The notes under the pieces: model-generated | Seen by the model: only the letters and a program-made list of their open reading frames with translations | Told to the model about the DNA's origin: nothing | Databases searched by the model: none | Program-made: the position numbers and the translations under genes | Source: Cylindrobasidium torrendii FP15055 ss-10 | Taxonomy: Eukaryota > Basidiomycota > Agaricomycetes > Agaricales > Physalacriaceae | Direction of reading: 5' to 3' | Assembly (NCBI GenBank): GCA_000934385.1 | Contig: KN880479.1 | Coordinates: 62,001 to 126,000 of the forward strand | Length of the DNA stretch: 64,000 nucleotides | In this document: positions 21,128-32,482 of the stretch, piece after piece | How positions within the stretch are numbered: the first letter of the stretch is position 1 | Layout of the letters: each line of letters starts with the position of its first letter

Positions 21128-22071
21128 ATGAACGCAATTGAACGCTCCGTATCTCGTGGTCGCGAAGGCCGTGAAGGCTTGGTTCGTATCCCAGCACCAC
21201 TGTGTGCCCATATCTGACAGTGACACAGCAATCGTCTGGCCGCGGTGGCCTTGGCAATATGAGAGCCCTTTCGTCGTCTATCGAGCGCCCCGTCGACGGG
21301 CCTGATGACTTCTCTATCCCCCGTGGACGTGAACCCACTGTTCAAACCGCTCATGTGCGTATGACGCCGACTCCTACCTTTCAGAGCTTATCTGTCCTCG
21401 TAGGTGTACTCCACAGGGCGCGGCGGTGCAGGGAACATGCGCTCGCCATCGCGGGATGTGGATCATGTTGGCCCAGATGCCCGCGAGCGTGAGATAGTGA
21501 ATGAGTACGAACGCAGGGAGAGCATCGATGCAGTGGTGTGTCATCCATCGTCCACTCAATGCTCACCTTTGCTAATTCCGCTCCAGCACTCCTCAGGCCG
21601 AGGTGGTCTTGGAAATATGTCTCGTTCTCGCTCGAGGGGACCACAACCATCGAATGGCCCCGTATCTCCCATTCGTCGCCTCACCTCTGTTGGTCGTGGA
21701 GGGATTGGCAACATCCAGGAAGGTGATGGCATCGAAGCCAACCTGCTTGATGAAGAGGAAAGGAGATTGCGTGCGCAGCATGACTCTGCAGTGTACGTGC
21801 ACACTATCCTTCCACATCCCCTTTCTGAGCTTTCTCCAGGCATTCTACTGGACGGGGCGGCATAGCCAATATGGCACACTCACCGGTACCTGGCGTCGAA
21901 CAAGTCCAGCGTAAGCCGTCGGAAGGCTTCCAATCCACCGGACGAGGCGGCGCGGGCAACATGCGCGACCGTTCCGGGTCTCGAGGACCAGATCAGCGCA
22001 ATAAATCTCAGGATGGCAAAAACCGTCTGACCGAGCTCCTGCACAAGGTCACTCACCCTCGGGACTCGTGA
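21128..22071 (+). CDS. PAR32: PAR32-like protein with six GRGG-x-GN repeats (DUF3602)
   Basis: Small, hydrophilic, probably disordered protein of 249 residues from exons 21128-21181, 21229-21354, 21404-21535, 21587-21792 and 21840-22071. It carries six copies of a [ST]-x-GRGG-x-GN-[MI] motif: SSGRGGLGNM, STGRGGAGNM, SSGRGGLGNM, SVGRGGIGNI, STGRGGIANM and STGRGGAGNM. This is the hallmark of the fungal DUF3602 family. The yeast member Par32 binds and inhibits ammonium transporters when nitrogen is good and is phosphorylated after rapamycin. The same role here is inference. Copies 1, 2, 3 and 5 each begin 3-4 residues after an intron. The fifth copy has Ala for the usual Gly before Asn. The Ser-Arg-rich linkers offer many phosphorylation sites. 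Confidence 0.88.
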
Positions 22072-22409
22072 GAAACAATCTCAGTTGAAAGTCTTGCCAA
22101 CGAAACGGGCTGCTATATATGCTATATATCCCTATACTACTCTACCACTATGTATTCTGATATCTATGGGCACATGTATTGTACATACACTAATTTGACC
22201 ATGGATTGCATCTTGTGTTGGTGTCGATCGCGTTCGTCAATTCGCCGGCACGGCAATTTTTGTTTATTGCCCTGTGACTGCTACTCTCACACCGGATTTT
22301 CGCCCGCCACTGACTTTGACGCCCACAAGCTACGACGCGGCCCACGTCTCTCTGTATTGCGCAAGGTCGACGCATTCGGTCCCCACGGCCTGCTATTACG
22401 GCTTTCGCC
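22072..22409. other. Intergenic between PAR32-like and USP genes
   Basis: 338 bases. The first part holds TATATA-rich sequence that could serve 3' processing of the PAR32-like transcript. No RNA gene was recognised. Confidence 0.4.
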
Positions 22410-24406
22410 ATGCTCGCCGCACCCATATCAGCTTCTTCCGCTCTCCCCTCAGCGCTAATGGGCGTAGAAGAGACATCATCAGTTCGACCGGCCATAAACA
22501 TAGAAGCTTTCAAGAGTCTCTTACCTCCCGCAGTCGAATTTACTGAGGCGACCACCCTAACTGTTGCGGAGAACAAGTATCAGGCTATCAATGAAACGCC
22601 CCAATCGAGTCCTAGGAAAGAGGTGCGTCTCATGTCAGTTCAAGCTGTTCGTATCGCTGATGGACCTGCAGGACCAACCACCAACACCATCGCCTGCCCA
22701 GCCTTCTCAAAGGCGGGCGTCTATCAGTGCTTCATCCGCTGCTGACCACCTCCGCGAAATCGACACATCGTGGCCCACAAATTTCAACGTCGGCGCAGGT
22801 CTACGAAATAATGGCAACACTTGCTTTTTAAACAGTGCATTACAATGCTTGATACATACGCCTCCGCTTGTGCGCGCGCTTGTCCAACACCACGACCCAA
22901 AATCATGTCGGTCACATTCCACACGGCTAAGCTCATCTCATGATCATTTAAAGGTCGCATCAAACCGTTTTGTATGGCGTGCAGCTTGCGGGCGGTCACT
23001 TTGAATGCCCTCCAAAGAAAGGGCTCATTTTTGCCTACAGAGATTACCTCAAAAGTGCACAGTACGCCTTTCTGCTCTCGACAACCAAAATTTCGTCTCA
23101 ACCTGTTTAGTTATCGGAAAGACATTCAGGCGAGGGCGACAAGAGGATTCGCACGAGTTCTTGCGATATGCGATAGACGGGTTGGCACAGGCTTTCGCTG
23201 GCGGACCCAAAGTGTATGTGTCCTGCCCATTTTTGTTGAACGGAATCTCATCCATCTCCAGCAAACAGGACCTCAAGGCCTCCGAGGCGTCGTTTGTTCA
23301 CAGGATCTTCGGTGGCAAGGTACTCCAGCGCGTAACATGTGGATCTTGCGGGTACAACAGCGACACTACACAAACATGTCTCGACTTCAGCTTGGATGTA
23401 AACAACAATGGCCATATCAGGGAGGCCTTCCGCAAATACTTTGCGCCAGACCAACTGAAGGGCACCGACCAATACAAATGCGATAAGTGTGTCCCCACTT
23501 TCTTGCCACGTCGGTCGATTAAGACTCTCCAGATGCAAAAAGCATGTGAACGCGACCAAGTACACTTCGATACAACAAGCCCCAGTTGTCCTCACTCTCC
23601 ACCTGAAGCGCTTCTCGCCTTTTGGCCACAAGATTAGCAACCACATAAACTACGACGATCAGCTATCCCTCAAGCCCTACATGGGCGAGGGCCAGTACGC
23701 CCCAGGCTATTCCCTTTACGGTGTTATTTGCCACGCTGGCAGCGGGCCCAACTCTGGTCACTACATCGCATACGTCAAGAGCCGCGACGGGCGTTGGTAT
23801 GAAATGGACGACGATGATGTTGCGCCAGTGCGAGATCTTCCTGTGAAGAAGACCGCCTATGTGCTCTTCTACATGCGCAGCAAGGGCGACAAGCTTAACT
23901 CTGCAGTTCACCAAGCACCTTTGACCATGGCACCGCGCAATGTGGTGCAATCGATGAAGAAGAGGAAAGAACGGCCAGAGGATGAAGACACGGGCAAACC
24001 CTTCATTGGGCCGCGCTTACCTTCTGAAGGGCCACCGAGTGCCAAAAAGCCGAAAACGAGCGGCGTTGACCCCCAGGCGGCTGCTATTCGAGAGAAGATC
24101 GCCTCGCACAAAATGGCAAATGGCTCGTTATCTGCTCTCGGCGCATACGGCTCTGACGATGAGGATGACTCCTCAAAAAAGGCGACCAATCAACCAGTAG
24201 CGCTTAATGCACCTCGACCGACGAAAGTAAATGGCGCGCCGCCCACTCCGGCGACATCGTCCCCAGTACCTCCTGCTAGATTCTACGGGGGCACACCAGG
24301 TCATAACAAGAAGCGACGCATACCCCCAAACGCCGACTGGAAATTTGGAAACAAGAAGAACATGCCCAAAAACACGTACTCGAGACGCCAGCCTAGAGGA
24401 TTATGA
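22410..24406 (+). CDS. Ubiquitin carboxyl-terminal hydrolase (USP/C19 family, USP36/42-like)
   Basis: Cysteine protease that removes ubiquitin. Exons 22410-22622, 22672-22906, 22954-23061, 23111-23213, 23262-23486 and 23533-24406 give 585 residues. The Cys box GLRNNGNTCFLNSALQCL and His box GPNSGHYIAYVKSRDGRWYE are intact, with the QEDSHEFLRYAIDG box, a zinc-binding pair set (CGSCGYN, CDKCKKH) and VLTLHLKRFSPFG between them. After the domain comes a basic tail (MKKRKERPEDED, KKPKTS, NKKRRIPP) like nuclear or nucleolar signals. That tail and the compact domain suggest the USP36/42 and yeast Ubp10 group, but the exact orthologue is not certain. Confidence 0.9.
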
Positions 24407-24502
24407 ACCTTCCATTAGTTTATACATGTTGTAAATTGCTAGCATCGTGGGACTGTGTACATACTTATTTACAATGTCATAACGAACGTCGTCACAAAGA
24501 AA

Positions 24503-26690
24503 TCAATCTGCGTCGCGCTTTGGTGACAATTGCTCATCCTCCGACTCTGCATAGGTCTCCTCATCTGCTGGCCAGTCTATGTGGAATTCGGCAGACCCAT
24601 CGGAGTCGTTAGCTTGTCCCCCATCCAAGGGTTCATCGTCGAACCAGTCGTCCTCGCTATCCGCAGGTCCAAGCATGCTTTCTGCTAATCCTTCCTCCCA
24701 TCCGTCCCATTCCACAAATCGGTGTGCTGTTCGCAAGCGCACACCATTCTCCTCATATCGTAGCCACTCACGCGCAAGTATCGCAAATTTTGGTGACGAG
24801 GCTTCTGCGAGACCTTCGACGATTTCGCGGAAGAGCTTCGCAGTGAACGGACTTGAGCCAAGGAAAGCCGGCAAATGTGCACATTGCCATAGCGGCCGTG
24901 TCGTTGTCGACTCCCAGTCAATGATGCATGTCTGAAGAAGCATCAGCATCAATAACAGACGGAATGCCAAGAGGACAACGCACGATTTTGGTGGGATCCT
25001 CGAGGTCAACGAAGACGTTCTCCAAACTGAGATCATGACAATCGAGTCCGAAGATTTCCTCTGCGCCCGTTGGCTGCACCTGGTACTTCTCCATCAACCG
25101 GTTCATTAACTTCAACCAACGGTCCATCTCGGACTGCACACATTGTACACGCTGCTCGAGATGTGCAACAAGGAATGTACTCCGTTGCATGCGGCGGTAA
25201 TCACGATACATGCCATCGCCGGGACCATCCCATTCAGCATCGCTTTCCTCCAGATCGTACTCGTCGCTATCGTCGCTTTGGTCGCCTGGCACTGCGCGTA
25301 GATGGTGGTGCCGCGATGAGATAATCTCGTCGGGGTCAAGATGGAGACGGTGGGGGGCAGACTTGCCCTCGTTTTCGCGGATGACACTCTTCACTTCGCG
25401 GTCAAGGCATGCGTTGAAATAGTCCTGTGTTGTCGACCAAGGGCCGCGGTTGACCTCGTCAGGATGTGAGAGCTCCCCTCGGTTTGAGCCAAAGAAGGGC
25501 CAGGAAATGATAGGCCCGACCTTGAAGTTGTGTTTGGGGCGGGGCGTAGACACGTTCGATGCGTCAGGAGATGAGATAGATAGATGAGACATCCCAAGGG
25601 TGGGCGGCGTGAAGGGGAATGATGACATGTGCACGCCATGGAGCGCGTTCGGTGTAGGCAGATTAGAAAAAGAGGGTGATGTTGGCCCATCGTCGTCGAA
25701 GTACAGCGAGCCAAGCTTGGAGAAGCGATGGCCAAAGAGGGGGACAACTAGCTTGGCGACGTTGGTAAGCACCTTGACAAGGTCGTCGTAGTTCAGATCC
25801 TGATACACATCCCGTAATGGCCGCCCCGGTGCCTAATTCACATGCAGGATGAGAAGCTAACCCTGACCGATGAATGCAACAACGCACTTTGGACATCAGA
25901 ATATACTCGCCACCTAGCCGGTTGTAAGGGCTGGAGTCATAGTGGTAAATGGTGGGGACGGGGATGTTGGTATTCTCGCGCAGATATCGAAGGGTGGCGA
26001 CCTCAGATTCTGTCTTCAACCTGGGCATGTAGCGTCGTGCAACACGGGCGACGATTTCACGGCCATTGACGAGCGTTATAAGATAAGCCTACGTGAGTGT
26101 TAATGATAGTGTCTTTGCTGTTTAGAGGCACCTGCCTTGTGGAAAGTACCTGCACACCAAGCTCAGTAGGATCGCTAGAAAGGAGGGAGTGTGTGTGACG
26201 CACCTGCACTTAGAAAGCGAATCCGCGCTGGTGCAACACTAAACTTCTCGCGCACGACATCCTTTAGTAATCCACGGTCGACTTCGAACGGCTGTTGGCC
26301 ATGGAGCGCCGCATCTGCTTGTCGTTCACGCTGCCTGTCGGCGTGCTCGATGCTCCAGTCCCATTCCAGTGGCCGCTCAGACGTTGAAATTGGAGGCTCT
26401 GGAAGCATTTGTGCCGTGCTGGTGGTTGTAGTAGAGCAAGAAGCGGACATAGATGGTGTCACGCTCGTTGTAGCGGAGGTTGTAACGGATTCCCGCTTCG
26501 GATCTGTATGATGTCGCTGAGCTCTATGACCGAAGACCTCGTCGAGCGGAGACGGAGACGGGAGTTCAGAACAATCCTCGAAGCTGCGAATGCTGTATCC
26601 AAGGACGCTGCACAAGTATTCCAGCGAGTCGTGATTGTTATGGGCAGAGTCTTTGGCGGGAAGGCCGCTATCAAACACCGCCATCGTCAT
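24503..26690 (-). CDS. APH/choline-kinase-fold phosphotransferase family protein
   Basis: Exons 26690-26204, 26149-26136, 26088-25888, 25832-24984 and 24931-24503 give 659 residues. The protein-kinase-like fold of fungal APH proteins is visible: N-lobe NGREIVARVARRY and TESEVATLRYL, hinge GGEYILMSKAPGRPL, catalytic loop LDCHDLSLENVFVD and metal site CIIDWEST. The substrate is unknown; fungal members are rarely drug kinases. Unusual points are a roughly 130-residue insertion between the lobes with a His cluster and an acidic run (QSDDSDEYDLEESD), a Ser/Thr-rich N-terminus and an acidic C-terminus. Exon 2 is 14 nt and is followed by a GC-AG intron (26135-26089), needed to reach AYLITLVNG in frame. 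Confidence 0.82.
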
Positions 26691-27088
26691 GTTGCAAATT
26701 CGCGTCGGCGCGGTACGAGAACTGATGCTCGTGCAGGATGGTGGTGGTAGCGGTCAAGGTGGTCTCCAAGGCTCGTTCTCCACACGCGGCGTGACTTTAT
26801 ATACTACACATACTGCCGATCTCGTGGCTTTTATTGGTTATCTCTGCTAATAGTCATACAAATGAGAAACTTGATCCTTTCGTCGCTTCATGACCAGGCC
26901 GCATCTAGACCTTTTCTGCCGACATGCCAGCACTTCAACTCCATATTATTTGCGTCCTCTGACCGACGCGTTCCGGGAATGCAAAACTGAACCGGCCTTC
27001 CGTCCGTGAGCGGCTCTGTCCGAGCAAGAAGACAATGGCACGGCCGCCAACGGCAACTACTCATTCACATTCACACCACTCCGCGTAA
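26691..27088. other. Intergenic upstream of the APH-family gene
   Basis: 398 bases between two genes on the minus strand. A TATA-like TATATA near 26798 could serve the APH-family gene. Nothing else was recognised. Confidence 0.4.
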
Positions 27089-28930
27089 CTACAACTTTGC
27101 TTTCACACTTTGCTCTTTATCACCCTCCCACCACACGACAGTCACAGTAATATCATCACGATGCCTGCGGGACAACGGCGCTGTTTCCATGTTTGTGAGT
27201 GGCAACAGAAGTATTCGTTTGTTACACACCTGGAATCGACACAAGTTGACGCAGCTCTGCTTCGTCCCCGCCACCCAGCGCGTTCCGAATGAGATGCACT
27301 GCAACGTTATCATCTTGGAATGCCCAAGAACCGGATTTACGCTGCCGCCGTGCGTCTTTCCCTTGTATGGTGGCGTTTGTTGCGGTCGTAGGGACCAAAG
27401 CAGATAGTTCTGCACGAGGAACATCGCCCTTCTTTCCCGCAAGGTGCAAAATAACCAATTGGGCCACTTCTTCAGAACTGAGACGGTGTGTTGGTGGAGA
27501 ACGAAGGCGTGAAAGATACACGGTACCTCAGCTCGTCCCAAAGACCATCAGTAGCAAGGACACAGAACGAGGATGTGCCCGCTCGAAAAGAGACCTTCCG
27601 GTGTTCGATCTGCAAAACGGCTTGTCATCAACGAATTGGTCGCACTAAAAACCGCAGCACTATACCTCTGGCTTAGCAGTAACATAGGGCGGAGTCTTCA
27701 AGGCACTTGGCTGGGGGCGCAACTCCCTGCCCGCGCCCTTCATGAAGACGTTGCTGATCCTGTGGTATCGTGTGGGTGAATGCTCTACATAAAGTGACTC
27801 GTACTCACAGTTCGTGGATTTCCCTAGGCCACTTGTACCTTGCATCTCCAAATGCCCTTGTCGGCTCGAGTCCGCCCAAGACACGGCCTCGACGAATGAC
27901 ATTTTCGGCCTCATCCGCAGGGTGCTCTGCTTGCATCCTGACTCGCGCGTTAGGTGACTCGTTGCAGGGCGACCGTCATGTTTTACTGACCTGGCCTTTT
28001 CCTTGGGGTTGCGGCCTGTCTGGTCTTCTGAGAGTACGTCGATGGACCATTGTCCATCTGAATAAGCGCCACCAACCGCGCGCGCATCTCCGGTGCAGGC
28101 TACGTATAAATCCTCGTGAACGGTATCGAATATGGCCATTAGAGCGCAGCTTCCTGAGGCCAAGTTAATACGCGGACTCGTGGATGTCACAAAGGTGGAT
28201 GGAAGACGTGAGTGTACAGGGAAAATTCACCAGAAATGGCTGGTTCGACAACCTTCATGGCAAGGGGATGCTGGCTCAAATCAGGAATGAGCTTCTTCTT
28301 CCGGGACTCCTCGTCTATATTTTGAGCGATAATGCGGAGTGGGGCGTTGATAAGTTCCCAGTCAAGGTTGGTGAACGCGAGTTTGATTGCGTCGGCAACA
28401 CGAGCAGGGTCATTAGAAGGAGCTGAAGCTGCAGAAAAGAGGGATGTGGCCCGGCCTGCGAGAGAAGGAGTAGGCGCAGCAATGAGTTTTGAGAGCTCCA
28501 GGGAGACCGCCTTTATGAGGATTTGCGAGAGCAGAGAGGATGTCTCATAGCCACCGTGTCCATCGAACATTGCGAAGAAGGCGAAATCTCCTGGTTTGGA
28601 CGGGTCAGTCGCGTCGCGTGCGACAATTTCCTTGCTGTGTGCGTCTTCGATGGGGTTGTTCGACGGCAAGGATGCGTTCGCGTAGTTCCATTTGATCCCA
28701 TTTGGCCGCAGGATTGATTCTGCCGTCGCGCGCTCGTTCAGGCGGACGTTGACTTCATCCAGAGTGAGCAGTGGAATAGTTTTGGTCGACATTCCAACAG
28801 AGCCATCGGCCTGGCGAACACGAATCGGGAGCTCGAATGTTTCGCGAGTTTTCCAGGTTGAGTAGAGGTAGTACGCTGGAGCACCGGTGACCACGCTGGC
28901 GGCGACTGGCTTCCAGACGTTGCGCAACAT
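27089..28930 (-). CDS. PP2C-family phosphatase, probably mitochondrial (pyruvate dehydrogenase phosphatase-like)
   Basis: Mg/Mn-dependent Ser/Thr phosphatase of 498 residues from seven exons (28930-28231, 28153-27991, 27937-27809, 27759-27666, 27609-27527, 27477-27226, 27164-27089). The PP2C metal and active-site motifs are intact: EDAHSKE, FFAMFDGHGG, CTGDARAVGG, LGGLEPTRAFGD, LATDGLWDEL and RDDITVTVVWWEGD. The N-terminus MLRNVWKPVAASVVTGAPAY is basic and hydrophobic, like a mitochondrial presequence with a membrane-associated segment. Together with GNPIED-type spacing this resembles yeast Ptc5/Ptc6, which act on pyruvate dehydrogenase. The target is inferred. A GTG-initiated extension in the same frame was not used. 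Confidence 0.87.
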
Positions 28931-29155
28931 GCTCGGCGTCAAGGAAGATTCGGAGCTCGCGATGCTCGGACCGGAGACACCCACGTGATTAGTCACTAAT
29001 GACTCCGCCCCGAGGGCCACATGGCGGATCTTATTGTTCTGCTCTCATCCTCGAACCCGCCGGGCCATTTTCCTTCAAGACTCTGCTTGCCAACTGCTAG
29101 AAACAGTTGGACCCAGAGTGGCCCTCTGTCCACAACTCTCTCCCTGTCCACCACC

Positions 29156-30263
29156 ATGTCACAGACGCTTGAGACCTGCACAGGTCTGTTAGTGCCACAC
29201 AACACACTTGTATTAGCCTGCCCGACACCCAAGAGGTCAGTGTCAAGGACATTGGTGTGTTATCTCTTTTTCAAGCTAATTTATCTTTCTCACTCATGAC
29301 AAGGTTGGTGCTTCCACCCGACTAGAAACTATCATCGCCCTAGCTCCTTCTCCAATCCGCCGGCAGCCTTCTCCCAACGTCGCGCCTCTTAATCCGATAG
29401 AGCTCGCTGCCATTAGGATCAAAGTTCGCGATTTTGCGTACGAACGCTCACCTTGGAGTGCTGAAGCGTACATCTCGAGAGTTCCGACCCATCCACTATT
29501 CTTCCAACCACGAGCTCTTTTTCAAGACGACGCTAACTCAGACGATGATATTGAGATGAGCACACCGACCCCATCGATGTGCACTGTCGACGAGCCTACG
29601 CTTGACCGACTAAACCTCACTCGGCGAGATGGCATCGCCAATGGCACTTGGACTCAGTCATCATTGCAGGGCCCTGTGGAACCCCATATGTACGACGACT
29701 GGGATTACCCACAATCTCAACCACTCGCCTCTCAGGAGTCAGAAGTCGACGTTGGGACGCCTCTCATCACACCTCATGGCTCAACACAGTGGCTCGAGGA
29801 TGTGCTCTCTCAGCCGGCCTCCCAACTACCAGAGTCACAGTCGGCTGGTCCGGAACCCTTCGCGTTTGACGACGGTTTTTCGCAGGTGCCGGATGACCGT
29901 ATGGACTGTCATCCCTTACCTGAGCTTGCTCCCGCTCCCGACATCGCTGCCGACAAACTGCAAGTCCATGACTCACGCACCAGCACTCCTCTCTCACGAC
30001 TAACAACGCCTCCTCTGTCTATTACATCACCTTCACCCCGCCCAGCGTCACCTGCACCCCGATATAATCTTCGCAAGCGTCCTTCTCCCACTGCCCATCC
30101 AGACGAGCCGCCCACCAACCGCCCGCGTACCAGAGCACGGCCGCCGAATCCTCGAATTACGCGCAACAGCACTAACTCAAAGACTTCTCAATCTTCCAAA
30201 AATTCCGCTCCCAAGCGCTCAAGTTCGCGGCCAAAGTCACGGACCAGGACAAAGCGCTCATGA
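29156..30263 (+). CDS. Unknown protein, disordered with a basic C-terminus
   Basis: Exons 29156-29254 and 29304-30263 give 352 residues. I do not recognise a family. The first ~90 residues (TRLETIIALAPSPIRRQ ... AAIRIKVRDFAYERSPWS) look ordered. The middle is acidic and Ser/Pro-rich, and the end is strongly basic (YNLRKRPSP, RPRTRARPPNPR, KRSSSRPKSRTRTKRS), suggesting nuclear location or nucleic-acid binding. The ATG at 29156 has a good context (CCACC before it); an in-frame ATG at 29021 would add 45 residues. Divergent from the PP2C gene across 225 bp. Confidence 0.6.
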
Positions 30264-30788
30264 CACTGTATTTCGTTAAACACATCCTATACCCAGAGAA
30301 ACATACCACTTGCACCTTAACAAGTTATCCAACCTGCTATACACCACACACGTTCTCAAACGATTATTTACTGTCTGTACTGGGATCATCTTCACTGTAG
30401 CTTACCAAACGCACTAGCCCACATCCAATTTCTGTTGTACGTTGCATGCCAGGCATTCTATGTAACCACCAACGACTGCTATTGTTTCCCTTTTGTGTGA
30501 CGAAAATGGGGAGAGCTCGGTCGACATGAGCTTGACTCTAACAAATGATTGCTCGACACGCGCCTAACAAGTCCGTGGCCTTTCAAGGTGTAGACTGGGG
30601 AACATGTATGCACAGCATCGTTTTATACGCGACATATTCAAGAAAATTTGTTAAAAATACAATCAATAATTATAGTGGTCCATACGGTAAAGACAGGATA
30701 TGATGTCCATCAAGGCAATGTTCAAGTCACGGTATTAGTATATACAAAAAGAGGGTCGTCATCGTGATCATGCTAGTCAGCCAGATTC
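30264..30788. other. Convergent intergenic region
   Basis: 525 bases between the 3' ends of two converging genes. It is AT-rich around 30640-30675, with likely polyadenylation-type sequence on both strands. No gene or structured RNA was recognised. Confidence 0.45.
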
Positions 30789-32012
30789 TCAGAATCCGCC
30801 AGTAGCTGTATGAGAATAATCCCAAAGGCTTTCCCATTGTAGTTCCCCAGGCGTTGGCTCCCTTTTGACCGGGAGAGGATCAAATGTAGGAAGATTCCCG
30901 AAGATATCAAATTCGGTGTCTGCCACAGCAAAGTTCTCATCCAACCCGTTGAACATTGGCGGAGGAGATGGTGTCGGCAAAAACTCAGCGGCAGGTATGG
31001 GGGAGGCACTGGCAGAGTAAGATAAAATCGGGGTATCTCCTCGTGATGGGTAGAGGGACGGAATCGAAAGGTGCGCCGGGTCGGAGGTCGTCGTTTCCAA
31101 GGCGGGCATCGATGCCTCAGGCGGGAAATAATACAACTGCCCAAAGTTGAGCTGTTGTGGGTCAATGGTCGCGGTGGGGTCGTAATTGGTGGAAGGGCCA
31201 GCATCATTGTTCACGCCGGGATAATCGTAAGTGTGCGGGTGGTCGTCTGTGAATTGAGGGGTCAGCGAATATACGCCTAACACTGGACAATGTACGCACA
31301 TTCAGTTTTGAAGTACGAAGTCGTGATGGTGGGAATGGGAACGTGATCTAATAGTCGCGTCAGTAACATGAGATGGAAGACAAAAGGATGGGTCATACCA
31401 GACAGCTGGTTCATGAAAAGAGTCGGTTCGACGGCCTGAGTACGAAGAGTCGATGCTCGGGAGCGTGGGTAACCGCGGGTGCCAGGGGCTGGGTCGGAGC
31501 CAGCCCACTGCGCCCGGATGTACTCGTCCGAATCGACGTAGCTTTCTGGTACAAAGTGCCGCTCGCGGAGATGGCGAATGAATTGAGGGCGACGCTTGAT
31601 TCTGTGGCATGTTAGTGTTGAGATAATAGAGCCTACAAAGCACGCACGATGTATCACAGCCCGCACTTAGGAAAGGACAAACAAAACGGCCATTTTGATG
31701 TCTTTCGCGCTCGTGGCGGCCGCGAGACGATGGGTCGCCAAAACTGAAATCACATCCTTGTACCCTGCAGGCATGGGGCTTCTCCTTAGTGCTACGGTCG
31801 GCATTAGCTGACTGACGAAGACCGCAAATGTGATGAACGTACTGTATGTTCCAGTGAGTCGTCAGACCCGCCCTCTGCGAGAATCTCTTCCCACAATTAA
31901 CATGAGTGCATATAAATCTCCTCTCGCCGTTCACCGAATGCTTCAAAGTAGGACCTGAGCGCTGGATACAAAGTCAGACATAAAAAGACTGGAAAGACGA
32001 CATTCGTACCAT
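30789..32012 (-). CDS. C2H2 zinc-finger transcription factor (three fingers)
   Basis: Six exons give 324 residues: 32012-32010, 31961-31843, 31791-31648, 31601-31399, 31347-31300 and 31246-30789. Finger 1 is FICTHVNCGKRFSQRAGLTTH..H, joined by the classical linker HTKEKPHAC to finger 2 (CRVQGCDFSFGDPSSRGRHERERH). Finger 3 is degenerate in spacing (CPFLSAGCDTS ... HLRERH). The rest is Ser/Pro-rich with acidic, aromatic stretches near the end (ENFAVADTEFDIFGNLPTFDPL), a plausible activation region. The first coding exon is just ATG, directly followed by a GT donor; it is the first ATG after a TATA box. DNA targets are unknown. Confidence 0.83.
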
Positions 32013-32482
32013 TATAAAAGAATTCGGGTGTCGTAGAAGGAGGAATTGGGTAGGAAGTGGCTCGTAAATGTTGTCCAGCAACGGAGGTATATAAGAGAAG
32101 TTGAAAAGAGATAGAAGGAAATGAGTCTTTGCACCACTTTGTCGGCTCTTATATAGATTTATGGGAGATTTATTGATCGATGCATACTTACTCTGACCCG
32201 TATGTTATTGTTTACATTGTTACAGCGCTTGAGCCCGCCGAGCCGCCGGGAACAAACTAGCCGCAATAGAGCGAACAATGAAAAGATCGAGATCTAGAAA
32301 GCACTCCGTTTTGTATGTCTCACTCTGTGATCACTAAGAGACAGGCCGGAGCACGTGTGTCTCTGTCCTACAATAGGACACACCAGGGTCCCATCGTCGA
32401 CAGGCAGTGCGCTGATATCACCGAACAGGCATGAGTAACAATAATCGTTTGGGCGTTCAAGCTGCCCCACAAAGCCATGTCA
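32013..32482. other. Intergenic upstream of the C2H2 factor gene
   Basis: 470 bases between two minus-strand genes, containing the TATA box above. The rest has no recognised feature. Confidence 0.45.
32148..32155 (-). promoter_or_regulatory. TATA box of the C2H2 factor gene
   Basis: On the minus strand the sequence reads CTATATAAG, about 136 bases before the ATG. The first ATG downstream of it is the one used for the zinc-finger gene. Confidence 0.6.

Noticed and set aside
26459..26750. Plus-strand frames over the first exon of the APH-like gene
   Set aside because: They are antisense shadows of a Ser/Thr-rich coding region.
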